A stretch of 64,000 bases of DNA from contig NZ_WRXL01000001.1 of assembly GCF_010119195.1 (NCBI RefSeq), positions 310,001 through 374,000 on the forward strand, read 5' to 3'. Each line of letters opens with the position of its first letter. Positions within the stretch are counted from its first letter, which is position 1. The DNA comes from Haloarcula salina (GTDB taxonomy: Archaea > Halobacteriota > Halobacteria > Halobacteriales > Haloarculaceae). A program made the translations under genes and the position numbers. Positions 33,312 through 41,947 of the stretch are shown in pieces. The notes beneath the pieces were generated by a model. The model saw only the letters and a program-made list of their open reading frames with translations, made no database searches and was not told where the DNA came from.

Positions 33312-34030
33312 TATGCCAGCCACGCGTCGGTGACGCGGATCGTGCCCCGAGTCCCGTCCCACTCCGTCTCGTACGCCAGTTCGATCCGGCGGTCCATGTG
33401 CGGCCCGTCGGTCACCAGCGTCTCGAATTCCCCGCCTTCGCCGAGGATGTGAACCCCGTACTCATCGTGGAGGGCTTCGAGTTCGTCGAGGGCGTCGGCG
33501 TCCAGCGTCCGGCCGAGCCAGGACTCGTCGAGGCCGTAGGCGGCGACGCGGACGATGCGGATCTCGAACCCGGCGTCGAGCATCGCGTCGGCGAGGTCGC
33601 GGGGGTTCTCCTGCCAGAGCGGGGCGAAGACGTTCGCTTCGAGGCGCTCGGCCATCGCCTCGATGCGGGTCGTCTGGTACTCGCTCTCGACCGCGCCGGC
33701 GGTGACGCCGCCGATGCCGCCGTCCAGTTCCGCATCGAGGTCCCGCAGCGCGGCCTCCAGCGGTTCGAGTTCGGCGTCGCCCTGCGCACCCGAATCGGGC
33801 ACGTCGTCGGCGTCGAAGTCGTCGGGTTCGACCTCGACGAGCGGGACGCCGACGCTCTCGGCGGCGAGCGAGGCCAGCCGCGTCGCCGGGACGTGGTACA
33901 TGTAGGAGTCGCCGTCGGGGTGGACCGTCACCAGCCGCTCGACCGGATAGCCGCGTTCGAGGGCCCGGTACAGCGCCCACGAGGAGTCTTTCCCCCCGGA
34001 GAACAGCGAGACCCACGCGCCGTCTGTCAT
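33311..34030 (-). CDS. Diphthine--ammonia ligase (Dph6-type ATP pyrophosphatase)
   Basis: A 239-residue PP-loop amidase. The ATP motif is VSLFSGGKDSSWALYRALE near the N-terminus. HPDGDSYMYHVPATRLASLAAESVGVPL and FGLHI-type GVHILGEGGEFETLVTDGP are diagnostic of the Dph6/MJ0570 family, which performs the last step of diphthamide synthesis on elongation factor 2. It is the last gene of a minus-strand set with DUF373, SppA and the proteasome chaperone. Its final codons differ from a displaced copy of its own tail at 32697-32823. Confidence 0.88.
   Translation of the reverse strand: MTDGAWVSLFSGGKDSSWALYRALERGYPVERLVTVHPDGDSYMYHVPATRLASLAAESVGVPLVEVEPDDFDADDVPDSGAQGDAELEPLEAALRDLDAELDGGIGGVTAGAVESEYQTTRIEAMAERLEANVFAPLWQENPRDLADAMLDAGFEIRIVRVAAYGLDESWLGRTLDADALDELEALHDEYGVHILGEGGEFETLVTDGPHMDRRIELAYETEWDGTRGTIRVTDAWLA
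33332..33436 (+). repeat. 105-bp direct repeat, copy 2 (within the intact ligase gene)
   Basis: Identical to 32718-32822. This copy is the true 3' coding end of the diphthine-ammonia ligase gene. Confidence 0.9.
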
Positions 34031-34065
34031 GCGCGCCGGTAGCCGCCGGCCGCCTAAATCGCTGT

Positions 34066-35187
34066 CTATTCCACCAGTTCTTCCTCGATGTCGGTGTGGC
34101 TGACGTACGTCGCGACGCGGACGCCGACGAGGCTGATGAGGATGCCGGCGAGGATGAACAGCGCGAGACGCGTCCCGGGATCGAGGGAGAACCCCTGAAT
34201 CTGAACGACACCGAGGTCCGTCGGGGTGACGCGAAACGGGGCGAAGACGCCGCCGCGTTCGAGGAAGTACGCCGAGAAGCCGCGGACGACGAGGCCGACG
34301 GCGACCGCACCGAAAGGGAGGTTCACGTACGCGCTCCGAACGCCCTCCCGCTTGAGGAGTTCGTCGAGGAGGCGGCCGAGCGAGGCGACGAGCGCCGCCC
34401 CGGTCAGCCACGGGACCGAGCCGAAGGCGAATCGGTTCGCCAGCAGGAACGGGCTGATGTCGCCCGTCGCCGAGACGCCGAGGACGCCGGCGAAGATTCC
34501 CACCAGCGAGAGGCCGGCCGCGACGACGTAGGTCACGAGCGACACCTGCCCGGAGTACAGCGCCTCGCGGATCTGTCCGGGGAGCCGGGAGAGGTACGTG
34601 TCGATCCCGAGGCCCTTGTAGATGAGGAACACGCCGATGGCGGCCGCGATCGCGCCGACGGCCAGCGTCAGGCTGGTGACGACGAGGAGGATCGGGAACG
34701 CGAGCATGACGATTCCGACGGGGACCAGCACGGTCTTTCGGAGTTCCTCGTCGGCGAGGAACTGCTTCAGCAGGTAGTACGTGGACTCGATGTCGCGGGC
34801 CTGGCGCACGACGACGCGGTCGACGGCGTCAACGTCGACGCGGCTCTCGACGATGGGGACGAGCCGCTCGTCTTCGGCGCTGTCGACGACGACGACGGCC
34901 GAGTCGGGATCGTACTCCGCCACGAGCGCGTCGATCTGGGCCGCGATCTCCCGGTCAGAGCCGACGCTGTCGCTGCCGCCGCCGACGACAGCGACGACCG
35001 GTTCGGACCCGTCGTCGTCGAGTTCCGCGGCGACGCTGAGCCCCTCGAGGAGGCAGTTGACCCGGCTGTCTTCCGGGTCGACGACGCCGGTCCGGGTGAT
35101 GAGCGACTCGACGTCGCTGCGGCCGACGACCGGGTACCCGGAGGTATCCGGCCCGTCCCTGTCGATACACACCACCAGCGTGGACAC
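34066..35187 (-). CDS. DUF373 family membrane protein
   Basis: A 373-residue protein. The cytoplasmic N-terminal domain starts STLVVCIDRDGPDTSGYPVVGR with D-rich motifs (SRVNCLLEGLSVA, VVAVVGGGSDSVGSDREIA). The C-terminal half has six or seven membrane helices. The order is diagnostic of DUF373, a conserved archaeal family of unknown function. The start was set at GTG 35187 because the family begins at this residue and an AT-rich promoter-like TTTTTTATTC (35210-35219) lies just upstream; a GTG at 35235 would extend through that promoter. Confidence 0.85.
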   Translation of the reverse strand: MSTLVVCIDRDGPDTSGYPVVGRSDVESLITRTGVVDPEDSRVNCLLEGLSVAAELDDDGSEPVVAVVGGGSDSVGSDREIAAQIDALVAEYDPDSAVVVVDSAEDERLVPIVESRVDVDAVDRVVVRQARDIESTYYLLKQFLADEELRKTVLVPVGIVMLAFPILLVVTSLTLAVGAIAAAIGVFLIYKGLGIDTYLSRLPGQIREALYSGQVSLVTYVVAAGLSLVGIFAGVLGVSATGDISPFLLANRFAFGSVPWLTGAALVASLGRLLDELLKREGVRSAYVNLPFGAVAVGLVVRGFSAYFLERGGVFAPFRVTPTDLGVVQIQGFSLDPGTRLALFILAGILISLVGVRVATYVSHTDIEEELVE

Positions 35188-35231
35188 ACGTTCGGGAAGG
35201 CGGTCCCCGAATAAAAAACCTCCCGAGGCGG

Positions 35232-36227
35232 TCACCGACGGAAGGAGAGGCCGTCGATGTCGCCGTCGAAGGCACTGGCGACCCCCGCGCCGAACGCGAA
35301 GGCGACGCGCTGTGCGCTGCCACGGAGCTTGCCCGCGAGGCCGCGACTCGCCTCGTACTCCTGGATTCTGACCGGCTCACCGAGGCGCTGTTCCAGGCTC
35401 GTCTCCAGGTCCTCGCGCGTCCCGAGTTCGTCGACGAGTCCCTTCTCGGCGGCCGTCTCGCCCAGGTAGATCCGTGCCTCGGTCTCGCGGAGCGCCTCGG
35501 CGTCCATCTCGCGGCCCTCGGCGACCGTCTCGACGAACTGGTCGTAGTACTCGTCGACGATGCCCTGGAGGTACTCGCGCTCGTCCTCGCGCATCTCCTT
35601 CAACGGCACGCCGGCGTCCTTGTACTCACCGGCGGTGAACTGCTCGTAGGAGAGCCCCAGCCGGTCGGCGAGCTCCTCGGCGTTGACGCGCGAGCCGATG
35701 ACGCCGATGGAGCCGACGATGGACCCCTCGCGGGCCCACAGTTCGTCACAGCCCGCGGCGATGTCGTAGCCGCCGCTCGCGCACACGTCCGTGGCGTAGG
35801 CGATCGTCGGGCCGTCGAAGCGCTCGGCGGCCAGCCGGATGTCTTCGCTGGGGACGATCTCGCCGCCGGGCGTGTTCAGTTTCAGCAGGAGCGCCCGGGA
35901 GCCGCGGTCCTCGTCGGCGCGCTCGATCTGCTCGACGATGTCGTCGGCCTGCGCGCCGACCGGCGGACTCGTCAGGCCCCCGCCGCCGTCCCGCGTGATC
36001 GGTCCCTCGACGGCGACCTCCGCGACGTTGTGCGCGGGGAACAGCGAGCCGGCGACTCGCCCGCCGACCCGCACCGCACCGACAACGACGGCGAGCACCA
36101 GCAGGACGCCGAGCAGTCCGGCGAGGTCAGTCGGGACGCGAACGAACAGGATCCAGCCGACGACTGCGGCCACGAGCGCGATCCCCACCACCAGGAGACC
36201 GCGAACGACGTCGTCTGCGTCGACCAT
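35232..36227 (-). CDS. S49-family signal peptide peptidase (SppA-like)
   Basis: A 331-residue membrane protease. Two hydrophobic helices occupy residues 8-30 and 38-65. The catalytic Ser is in DVCASGGYDIAAGCDELWA and the general-base Lys in FTAGEYKDAGVPLKEM. KLNTPGGEIVPSEDI forms the oxyanion region. It degrades cleaved signal peptides and membrane fragments. Its ATG overlaps the stop of the upstream proteasome-chaperone gene by one base (TAATG), so the two are translated together. Confidence 0.9.
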   Translation of the reverse strand: MVDADDVVRGLLVVGIALVAAVVGWILFVRVPTDLAGLLGVLLVLAVVVGAVRVGGRVAGSLFPAHNVAEVAVEGPITRDGGGGLTSPPVGAQADDIVEQIERADEDRGSRALLLKLNTPGGEIVPSEDIRLAAERFDGPTIAYATDVCASGGYDIAAGCDELWAREGSIVGSIGVIGSRVNAEELADRLGLSYEQFTAGEYKDAGVPLKEMREDEREYLQGIVDEYYDQFVETVAEGREMDAEALRETEARIYLGETAAEKGLVDELGTREDLETSLEQRLGEPVRIQEYEASRGLAGKLRGSAQRVAFAFGAGVASAFDGDIDGLSFRR

Positions 36228-36964
36228 TATTGGTACATGCCGAGCGGCCGGGCGCTCGTGCTGTCGTCCTGGTCTTCCTGCAACTGCTGGGCGAGGCGCT
36301 CTTTGGCCTTGCCGATCTCCTCGGCCTGTTCGACCAGCGCCTCGGTGTCGACCTCGAAGTCGGCCAGCGGGCCGATCGCCGTCTGTAAGAGCGCCCGCGC
36401 CGCCTCCGGGTCGGGGAACTGCCGGTCGGCCTCGACGACGAGGCCGACGCCGGTCAGTCCGACGCGCTGTGACTCGTGGATGAGCGCCCCCGTGGGACCG
36501 GTGATCGCCCCCATCTCCGACGGCGGGTCGATGTCGGCCTCCTCGAGCATCGAGGCCCCGTCGCCGGTCGAGACGCCGTAGACCGCCGGGACGCCCTCCT
36601 TCTCCGCCGGCCGCCCGCTGAGGAAGACCGGCGTCACGTCGTGGTCACGGAACCAGCCGACCATACACCCGGCGAACTCCTTGGCGGCCGAAGGCGACAC
36701 CGGTGCGTCGCTCTGCAGGACGAGCAGGTCCCGCTCCGCGTCCGCGTAGAACCGCACCGGCGGCCGGACCTCCGGGTCGTCGGCCCCGTAGACCGCGATC
36801 TCCGGCAGTCCCTCGCAGTGTGCGGACGCGTAGTACTCCATGTCGTACGCGTCGATGAGGTGATCCGCGGCGATCTTCCCGACGAGGCCGACGCCGGGGA
36901 GTCCCTCGACCAGTGTGGGCGACTCGAGCGAGATGTCGTCGCGATGGATCTGTACGTGTGCCAT
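36227..36964 (-). CDS. Proteasome assembly chaperone family (PAC2) protein
   Basis: A 245-residue soluble protein. The start is VQIHRDDISLESPTLVEGLPGVGLVGKIAADHLID, followed by LPEIAVYGADDPEVRPPVRFYADAERDLLVLQSDAPV and PTGALIHESQRVGLTGVGLVVE, the PAC2/COG2047 pattern. Archaeal members are linked to 20S proteasome assembly. The C-terminal helix (VEQAEEIGKAKERLAQQLQED) is typical. It is the first gene of the operon with SppA, giving a protein-quality-control theme. Divergent from the methyltransferase gene. Confidence 0.87.
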   Translation of the reverse strand: MAHVQIHRDDISLESPTLVEGLPGVGLVGKIAADHLIDAYDMEYYASAHCEGLPEIAVYGADDPEVRPPVRFYADAERDLLVLQSDAPVSPSAAKEFAGCMVGWFRDHDVTPVFLSGRPAEKEGVPAVYGVSTGDGASMLEEADIDPPSEMGAITGPTGALIHESQRVGLTGVGLVVEADRQFPDPEAARALLQTAIGPLADFEVDTEALVEQAEEIGKAKERLAQQLQEDQDDSTSARPLGMYQ

Positions 36965-37050
36965 GTCCGTATTTCGCTCGCGAGTGGCTTGAAGGTCGGG
37001 GGACGCCGGCGTTCGAAACGCACAAGCGCGCCGCCGGCCAACGCCGGACA

Positions 37051-37962
37051 ATGGAACCACTCGAGCGCTATCGGCCCATCGTCGACGACTTCGAGGCGTT
37101 CCGGGCGGCGTGCGAGCGCCCGCTGCCGTCGGCCGTCCGGGTCAACACGATCAAGGCCACCGCCGAGCGCGTTCGCCGAGCCCTCGACGAGGCGGACATC
37201 GCGTACGACCCCGTCGACTGGCACGACGGCCTGTTCGTCCTGCCCGAGGACTCGCCCGGCGCGAACTGGCCGTACTTCCACGGCTGGATCCACGGCCAGG
37301 AGGAGGTCTCTGCCGTTCCGGCAACCGTCCTCGACCCCCAACCCGGCGAGCGCGTCTGGGACGCCTGCGCCGCGCCGGGCAGCAAGACGACCCAACTGGC
37401 CGCGCTGATGGACGACGACGGCGAGATCGTAGCGACCGACAACAACCTCGGGCGCATCTCCGCGCTGCGGACCAACACGGAGCGGCTGGGCGCGACGAGC
37501 ATCGCCGTCACCCACGAAGACGCCCGCAACCACTCGCTCAAGCCCTTCGGTGGCGAGAGTTACGACCGCGCGCTCGTGGACGTACCCTGCTCCTGTGAGG
37601 GGACGATCCGGAAGAATCCCGACACCTTCGAGGATTGGACGCTCTCGCACGTCGAGGGCATCGCCGGCGTCCAGAAGGGAGTTCTCAAGCGCGCCGTCGA
37701 GGCCACGGCCCCCGGCGGGACCGTCGTCTACTCGACCTGCACCTTCGCCCCCGAGGAGAACGAGGCCGTGCTTGACTTCGCCCTCGACGAAGCGGCCTGT
37801 GAACTGGTCGAGTACGACCTCCCGCTCGCCCACCGGCCGGGCGTCACCGAGTGGCAGGACGAGACGTTCGACCCGAGCGTCCGGACGGCAAAGCGAATCT
37901 ACCCGCACCACAACGACACGGGCGGGTTCTTCTGTGCGAAACTGGAGGTGACCGGCGAATGA
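37051..37962 (+). CDS. RsmB/NOP2/Sun-family RNA (cytosine-5) methyltransferase
   Basis: A 303-residue SAM-dependent enzyme. The SAM motif is VWDACAAPGSKTTQLAALM. DVPCSCEGTIRKNP holds the first active-site cysteine region, and STCTFAPEENEAVL holds the second (TC). The N-terminal 100 residues are the RNA-binding ferredoxin-like region (LPSAVRVNTIKATAERV). It methylates C5 of cytosine in rRNA or tRNA. The ATG at 37051 follows the divergent promoter; the stop overlaps the next gene by four bases. Confidence 0.9.
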   Translation: MEPLERYRPIVDDFEAFRAACERPLPSAVRVNTIKATAERVRRALDEADIAYDPVDWHDGLFVLPEDSPGANWPYFHGWIHGQEEVSAVPATVLDPQPGERVWDACAAPGSKTTQLAALMDDDGEIVATDNNLGRISALRTNTERLGATSIAVTHEDARNHSLKPFGGESYDRALVDVPCSCEGTIRKNPDTFEDWTLSHVEGIAGVQKGVLKRAVEATAPGGTVVYSTCTFAPEENEAVLDFALDEAACELVEYDLPLAHRPGVTEWQDETFDPSVRTAKRIYPHHNDTGGFFCAKLEVTGE

Positions 37963-38459
37963 CCGACGAGAGCACGACGTTCACCCGACTGCCCGCGACA
38001 GCCGACGAGCGCGAGGACCCCGAGCGGGCGACCCGCGCCGAGGTGCTCGATTTCTGGGACGAGCGCTTCGGCGTCGCCCCCGAGACGTTCGCTGACTACA
38101 CGTTCTGGGAGCGCGGCGCGGGCAAACTGTGGCTCTACCGCGGCGACCCGCCCTCGCCCGTGGACGTCGAGGGGCTGGGGATGACGTTCCTCCGCACGCG
38201 CCAGGAACACTGGAAGCCGACGCTGGAGGCCGCCCAGCGCTTCGGAGCGCACGCCACGGAGAACGTGATCCACCTCGACGACGAGGCGGCGCGCGCGTTC
38301 GTCGCCGGCGAGGACCGGGAGCGCGACTGGGACGGCGACTGGGGCTACTTGATCGTCACCCACGACATCGCCGGCGCGGTCGAACCGGTCGGCGTCGGGC
38401 TGTACGTCTACGGCGAACTCCGCTCACAGGTCCCGAAAGGGCGTCGCCGCGAGGTCTGA
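37959..38459 (+). CDS. PUA-like partner protein of the RNA methyltransferase
   Basis: A 166-residue soluble protein translated from an ATGA overlap with the methyltransferase gene. It has a helical start (RAEVLDFWDERFGVAPETFADYTFWERGAGKLWLYRGD) and then a barrel-like second half (GLGMTFLRTRQEHWKPTLEAAQRFGAHATENVIHLDDEAARAFVAGE...GYLIVTHDIAGAVEPVGVGLYVYGEL). This resembles the pre-PUA/PUA tail fused to many bacterial RsmF-type enzymes. I infer that it helps the methyltransferase bind RNA. It may be DUF7122. Confidence 0.7.
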   Translation: MTDESTTFTRLPATADEREDPERATRAEVLDFWDERFGVAPETFADYTFWERGAGKLWLYRGDPPSPVDVEGLGMTFLRTRQEHWKPTLEAAQRFGAHATENVIHLDDEAARAFVAGEDRERDWDGDWGYLIVTHDIAGAVEPVGVGLYVYGELRSQVPKGRRREV

Positions 38460-38515
38460 AGCCGACACCTCGCCTCGGACGAGTGTTTATTTTACAAACA
38501 GAATCACTACAGAAT

Positions 38516-38524
38516 AGTTATAAT
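38516..38524 (+). promoter_or_regulatory. TATA-like box before the 38558 gene
   Basis: AGTTATAATC at about 38515-38524 is 33-42 bases before the ATG, within an AT-rich stretch 38480-38535 following the PUA-like gene. Confidence 0.45.
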
Positions 38525-38557
38525 CAAGCTAAGTAGTGCGATTACGGTTCGTGAAGT

Positions 38558-39229
38558 ATGCAAGGAGGCGTCTGTGGGATCGTCGACGGGACGTTCGACG
38601 TTGTGGGGCCCTACACCGAGACGGAAACGGAGCGGGAACACGAGCTTTCGCGATCGGTCCAGGTCGACCGCGTTTTCTCGCTCCCCTCGGGGAAACCCGG
38701 CTTCGAGGGCCACGCGGCCGCCGAACGGCTCGTGACCAGGAGCGACACCGAGATACGGGACGGCGAGATCCGGGTCACCGAGTCGACGGTCAAGGAGACG
38801 GTCCGGACGGCGTTTGCCGGCGTGCCCGGTGAGGTCGTCGTCGCCGAGAGCGGCGGCGGGGAGTTCGCGTTCGACCTGATCGGTGCCGAAACCGACACGG
38901 CGATAGAGCGGGGAGCGTTCGACCTCAGCGGGTTCCTCGACGCGCACCGGAGCGGATCACCGTGGAAAGCCGGGTTCTACGACGCGGACGGACACGCACA
39001 GAAGGGGACGGTCTACGGTGACGACCTCCTGCGAGACGACGCGTTCGAGCCGGTGTTAGATACCGCGTCGCTCAATCAGCTGGGAATCGATTACGAGTAC
39101 CGAGGTCGGACGGTGAAGGTGGACCTCACCGAGTCGGGGTTCGTCACGGTCCACCGGCCGAGCGGGATGGACACCGCGGCCTTTCTCGAATTTCTGATTG
39201 CGGACGTGCTTCCCCACAGTACCGGCTGA
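38558..39229 (+). CDS. Unknown protein at the left edge of the RiPP cluster
   Basis: A 223-residue acidic protein of no recognised family. It starts MQGGVCGIVDGTFDVVGPYT, which superficially recalls the Cys-terminal start of glutamine amidotransferases, but no Ntn-hydrolase or synthetase motifs follow. The rest reads as alternating strands and helices (VFSLPSGKPGFEGHAAAERLV, FAGVPGEVVVAESGGGEFAFDLIGAETDT). It has its own AT-rich promoter. It may belong to the RiPP cluster as an unknown tailoring or immunity protein, or be an unrelated neighbour. Confidence 0.55.
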   Translation: MQGGVCGIVDGTFDVVGPYTETETEREHELSRSVQVDRVFSLPSGKPGFEGHAAAERLVTRSDTEIRDGEIRVTESTVKETVRTAFAGVPGEVVVAESGGGEFAFDLIGAETDTAIERGAFDLSGFLDAHRSGSPWKAGFYDADGHAQKGTVYGDDLLRDDAFEPVLDTASLNQLGIDYEYRGRTVKVDLTESGFVTVHRPSGMDTAAFLEFLIADVLPHSTG

Positions 39230-39282
39230 GGCGAGACGGCACCCGATCGCGCTCCGAACCCGACCAGCCGTACGGGGACAGT

Positions 39283-41085
39283 TCAGGACTCGACCCGTTC
39301 CGAGCGTTGCATCGCGTATAGCTCCGCGTAGGTCCCGTCCCGAGCCGTCAGCGACGAGTGCGTCCCGGTCTCCGAGACCCGTCCGTCCTCGACCGTGTAT
39401 ATCCGGTCGGCGTTCGCCACCGTCGAGAGGCGGTGAGCGATTGCGACCACGGTCCGGTCGCCGTCGAGCGTCTCGACCGCCCGGTGGACCCGCCGTTCGA
39501 GCGCCGTATCGAGGTCGCTCGTGGCCTCGTCGAGGACGAGCACCGGGGCGTCCGTCAGCAACGCCCTGGCGAGGGCGACGCGCTGGCGCTGCCCGCCCGA
39601 GAGCTTCACGCCGTCGTCCCCGAGCACGGTGTCGAATCCCCGCGGTAGGTCGTCGAGGAACTCCGTGACGAGGGCGGTCTCGGCGGCGTCGCGGAGGTCG
39701 CGCTCCGAGACCGACCGCCCCGCGGTGAGGTTGTACCGGAGCGTGTCGTCGAAGATGTGCGGGTCCTGCCGCACCATCGCGACCGTCTCGCGCCACGCCC
39801 GCAGGTCGTACGTCTGTATCGACTCGCCGTTCGCCAGGATCGCGCCGTCGTCCGGCCCGTAGAGGCGGGCCAGCAGCGAGACGACCGTCGACTTCCCCCC
39901 GCCGGAGGGGCCCACGACGCCGACGAACTCGCCGCCCTCGATCTCCATCGAGAGATCGTCGAGGACCCGCTCGTCGTCGTAGGCGAACGAGACGTTCTCG
40001 AACCGAATCTCGTCGATCCGCTCGGGCACCGCAGCGCCCGCAGTCTCCTCCTGGCGGTCGGCCAGTTGGTCGATGAACCGATGGGTCCGAACGAGGTGGG
40101 GAAGCTCCCCCTCGATGGCGTAGACGGTGGCGTTGAGCGAACTGAGCCGCGGCGCGAGCCGGAACATGGCGAACAGGAAGACCCCCAGCGCGGACACGGA
40201 GAGCGCCCGATAGCGGATCGCGACGTAGACGAGCCCGAACAGCGCCAGCGAGACGGCGAGCTGGTAGAAGCTCTGGATCGCGACCTCGTTGCGACGGACC
40301 GCGACGCTGGTCGTCGCGTAGCGGTCGAGCGTGGCGCGGAACTCCGACAACAGGTCCGAGCGCATCCCGAACAGCTTCACGTCGCGGACCCCTTGCGTTC
40401 CGGCCTGTGCGGTCTCCTGGAGTTGCTCGTTCGCGGTGGCGACGCGGTCCCCCACGGCGTAGCCGGGCTCGATACCGTATCTGAACAGGACGGTGAGCCC
40501 GCCCAGGGCCACGGCGGCCGCCATCGTCAGCAGGGGCGCGATGGCCAGCGCGATCGCGGCGTAGGCGACACAGAGGAGTCCCTGCTGGAAGAACTGGACG
40601 ATTCGGCCGATGACGCGGCCGGCGTACCGGGTCTGCGTGAGGACGGCGTTGAGTACGTCGTCGGAGCCCTCCTCGTCGTAGTACGCGACCGACGCGCCGA
40701 GCGCCAGTTCGTAGGCCCGGTCTTTGAGGGCCCGTTCGTAGCCCTTCGTGAGCTTCGCCGCGAGCCACTTGACCGCGAACGCGGACGCGTACCGACAGGT
40801 CATCACGCACCCGAGGCCGAGGAGCAGGAATTCGAGCGTGAGTGGCAGCCCGACGGCGGCGTAGACCGACAGGAGCCGCCCGGCGATCCCGCCCTCGGCG
40901 GTCGAGAGCGCGCCGCCGGTCTGTGCGGCCTCGATGACCGGAAACAGGAACGAGAGGCCGATGCCCTCGAGCGCCATCGCGACGAGGCTCGTGGCGACGA
41001 TGCCACTGGTCAGGAGGGGGCGATGCAGCGCCACCCGGCGGAGCGATCGGTACCGCTCGCCGCGGGGGAGTTCCAACTCGGCCAT
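39283..41085 (-). CDS. ABC exporter, fused membrane and ATPase domains (RiPP cluster)
   Basis: A 600-residue half-transporter. About six membrane helices lie in residues 20-310. The ATPase domain follows: Walker A VVGPSGGGKSTVVSLL, Q-loop MVRQDPHIF, signature VKLSGGQRQRVALARALL, Walker B VLVLDEATSDLD and switch AIAHRLS. This is the type of exporter (lasso 'D' protein) that carries modified peptides out and gives immunity. It starts 116 bases from the divergent B1 gene. ATG 41085 is preferred to an upstream TTG. Confidence 0.88.
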   Translation of the reverse strand: MAELELPRGERYRSLRRVALHRPLLTSGIVATSLVAMALEGIGLSFLFPVIEAAQTGGALSTAEGGIAGRLLSVYAAVGLPLTLEFLLLGLGCVMTCRYASAFAVKWLAAKLTKGYERALKDRAYELALGASVAYYDEEGSDDVLNAVLTQTRYAGRVIGRIVQFFQQGLLCVAYAAIALAIAPLLTMAAAVALGGLTVLFRYGIEPGYAVGDRVATANEQLQETAQAGTQGVRDVKLFGMRSDLLSEFRATLDRYATTSVAVRRNEVAIQSFYQLAVSLALFGLVYVAIRYRALSVSALGVFLFAMFRLAPRLSSLNATVYAIEGELPHLVRTHRFIDQLADRQEETAGAAVPERIDEIRFENVSFAYDDERVLDDLSMEIEGGEFVGVVGPSGGGKSTVVSLLARLYGPDDGAILANGESIQTYDLRAWRETVAMVRQDPHIFDDTLRYNLTAGRSVSERDLRDAAETALVTEFLDDLPRGFDTVLGDDGVKLSGGQRQRVALARALLTDAPVLVLDEATSDLDTALERRVHRAVETLDGDRTVVAIAHRLSTVANADRIYTVEDGRVSETGTHSSLTARDGTYAELYAMQRSERVES

Positions 41086-41163
41086 CGTGTTGATCACGGC
41101 CCCTTCGAGCAATAGTTACCGCCTCACTACGGTCCCCTGTACCCGGTTCCACGGCGGAATACG

Positions 41164-41173
41164 GGGCATAACA
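41164..41173 (+). promoter_or_regulatory. Probable TATA box of the B1-B2 genes
   Basis: GGCATAACAAT at 41166-41175 is about 28-36 bases before the ATG at 41202, in the divergent gap between the exporter and the B1 gene. Confidence 0.45.
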
Positions 41174-41201
41174 ATGCTGACCCACCGCCGTTCCCACGGG
41201 T

Positions 41202-41498
41202 ATGGTAACGATAGAGACAGGCACGACTGTCGTCGCGACGGACGACTGCGTCGCCACGGCGGTCGACGACGAAGTGATCGTTCTCAACAGCGAGACGGGT
41301 ATGTATCAGGGCCTCACCGGCGTCGGACCGGACATCTGGCGACTGGTGCAGGAACCGACCGAGTTCGACGAGATCGTCTCGGCGCTGGTCGCGGAGTACG
41401 ACGTGGACAGAGCACGCTGTGCGAGCGACGTGTCCGACTTCCTCGAGACGCTCGCGACCTCGCGACTCGTCGAGACCGATGCGAACGCTGCTCGGTGA
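41202..41498 (+). CDS. PqqD/RRE peptide-recognition protein (lasso B1-like)
   Basis: A 98-residue protein of the PqqD superfamily. The core is VVATDDCVATAVDDEVIVLNSETGMYQGLTGVGPDIWRLVQEP, a three-strand RRE sheet with the conserved G-x-Y-x-L-x-x-x-G-x-x-I-W pattern, followed by helices (FDEIVSALVAEYDVDRARCASDVSDFLETLATSRLV). In lasso peptide systems this B1 protein holds the precursor's leader and presents it to the B2 peptidase. It overlaps the B2 gene by 20 bases, which supports a physical complex. The precursor at 42003 has a leader matching the known B1 recognition motif. Confidence 0.9.
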   Translation: MVTIETGTTVVATDDCVATAVDDEVIVLNSETGMYQGLTGVGPDIWRLVQEPTEFDEIVSALVAEYDVDRARCASDVSDFLETLATSRLVETDANAAR

Positions 41499-41919
41499 GG
41501 TCCTGTCGCAGTCCAGTTCGCGCCGGCGGCTGCTCTGTGGAACCGCGATGCTCATCGTATCGAGCAAGGTGCTGCTGGCCCTCGTCGGTCTCGACCGTTC
41601 GGTCCGCTGGGTCGGGTATCTCGGGCGCGTGTCCCCGCCGTACCGCCCGGTCGAGTCGGTGGAACAGATCCCGTGGTCGATCGACACCGTCGCCGCGCGC
41701 CTCCCGGGCGAGTTCGACTGCCTCGACCGGGCGGTGGCCGGGAACGCACTCCTCGCGGCCAGTGGCTACCGGGGTCGAATTCGTCTCGGCGTCGACAAGC
41801 GAGACGACGCGTTCGAGGCCCACGCCTGGATCGAGTGGAACGACGAGGTGTTGATCGGGGACCTCGACGACCTCGATCGGTTCCGAACGCTCCCGGAGTC
41901 GGAAGTAGCCCCGTTTTAA
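41479..41919 (+). CDS. Lasso-type B2 leader peptidase (transglutaminase-like)
   Basis: A 146-residue B2 protein. The catalytic Cys is in LPGEFDCLDRAVAGNALLAASG (C81) and the His in AFEAHAWIEWNDEVL (H115), with Asp residues shortly after. The N-terminal 50 residues are a hydrophobic/basic helix region typical of B2 proteins. It should cut the leader from the precursor after B1 recognition. Start ATG 41479 overlaps the B1 gene. The precursor gene begins 83 bases downstream with its own AT-rich promoter-like region, so A may be made in excess. Confidence 0.9.
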   Translation: MRTLLGEVLSQSSSRRRLLCGTAMLIVSSKVLLALVGLDRSVRWVGYLGRVSPPYRPVESVEQIPWSIDTVAARLPGEFDCLDRAVAGNALLAASGYRGRIRLGVDKRDDAFEAHAWIEWNDEVLIGDLDDLDRFRTLPESEVAPF

Positions 41920-41947
41920 CGCCGCATCCCGCTAAGCTTTCGCCAGT

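Noticed and set aside
38558-39229. Remnant of an AsnB-like lasso cyclase
   Set aside because: Only the first residues (MQGGVCGIVDG) recall a glutaminase start; no Ntn or synthetase motifs follow and the length is wrong.
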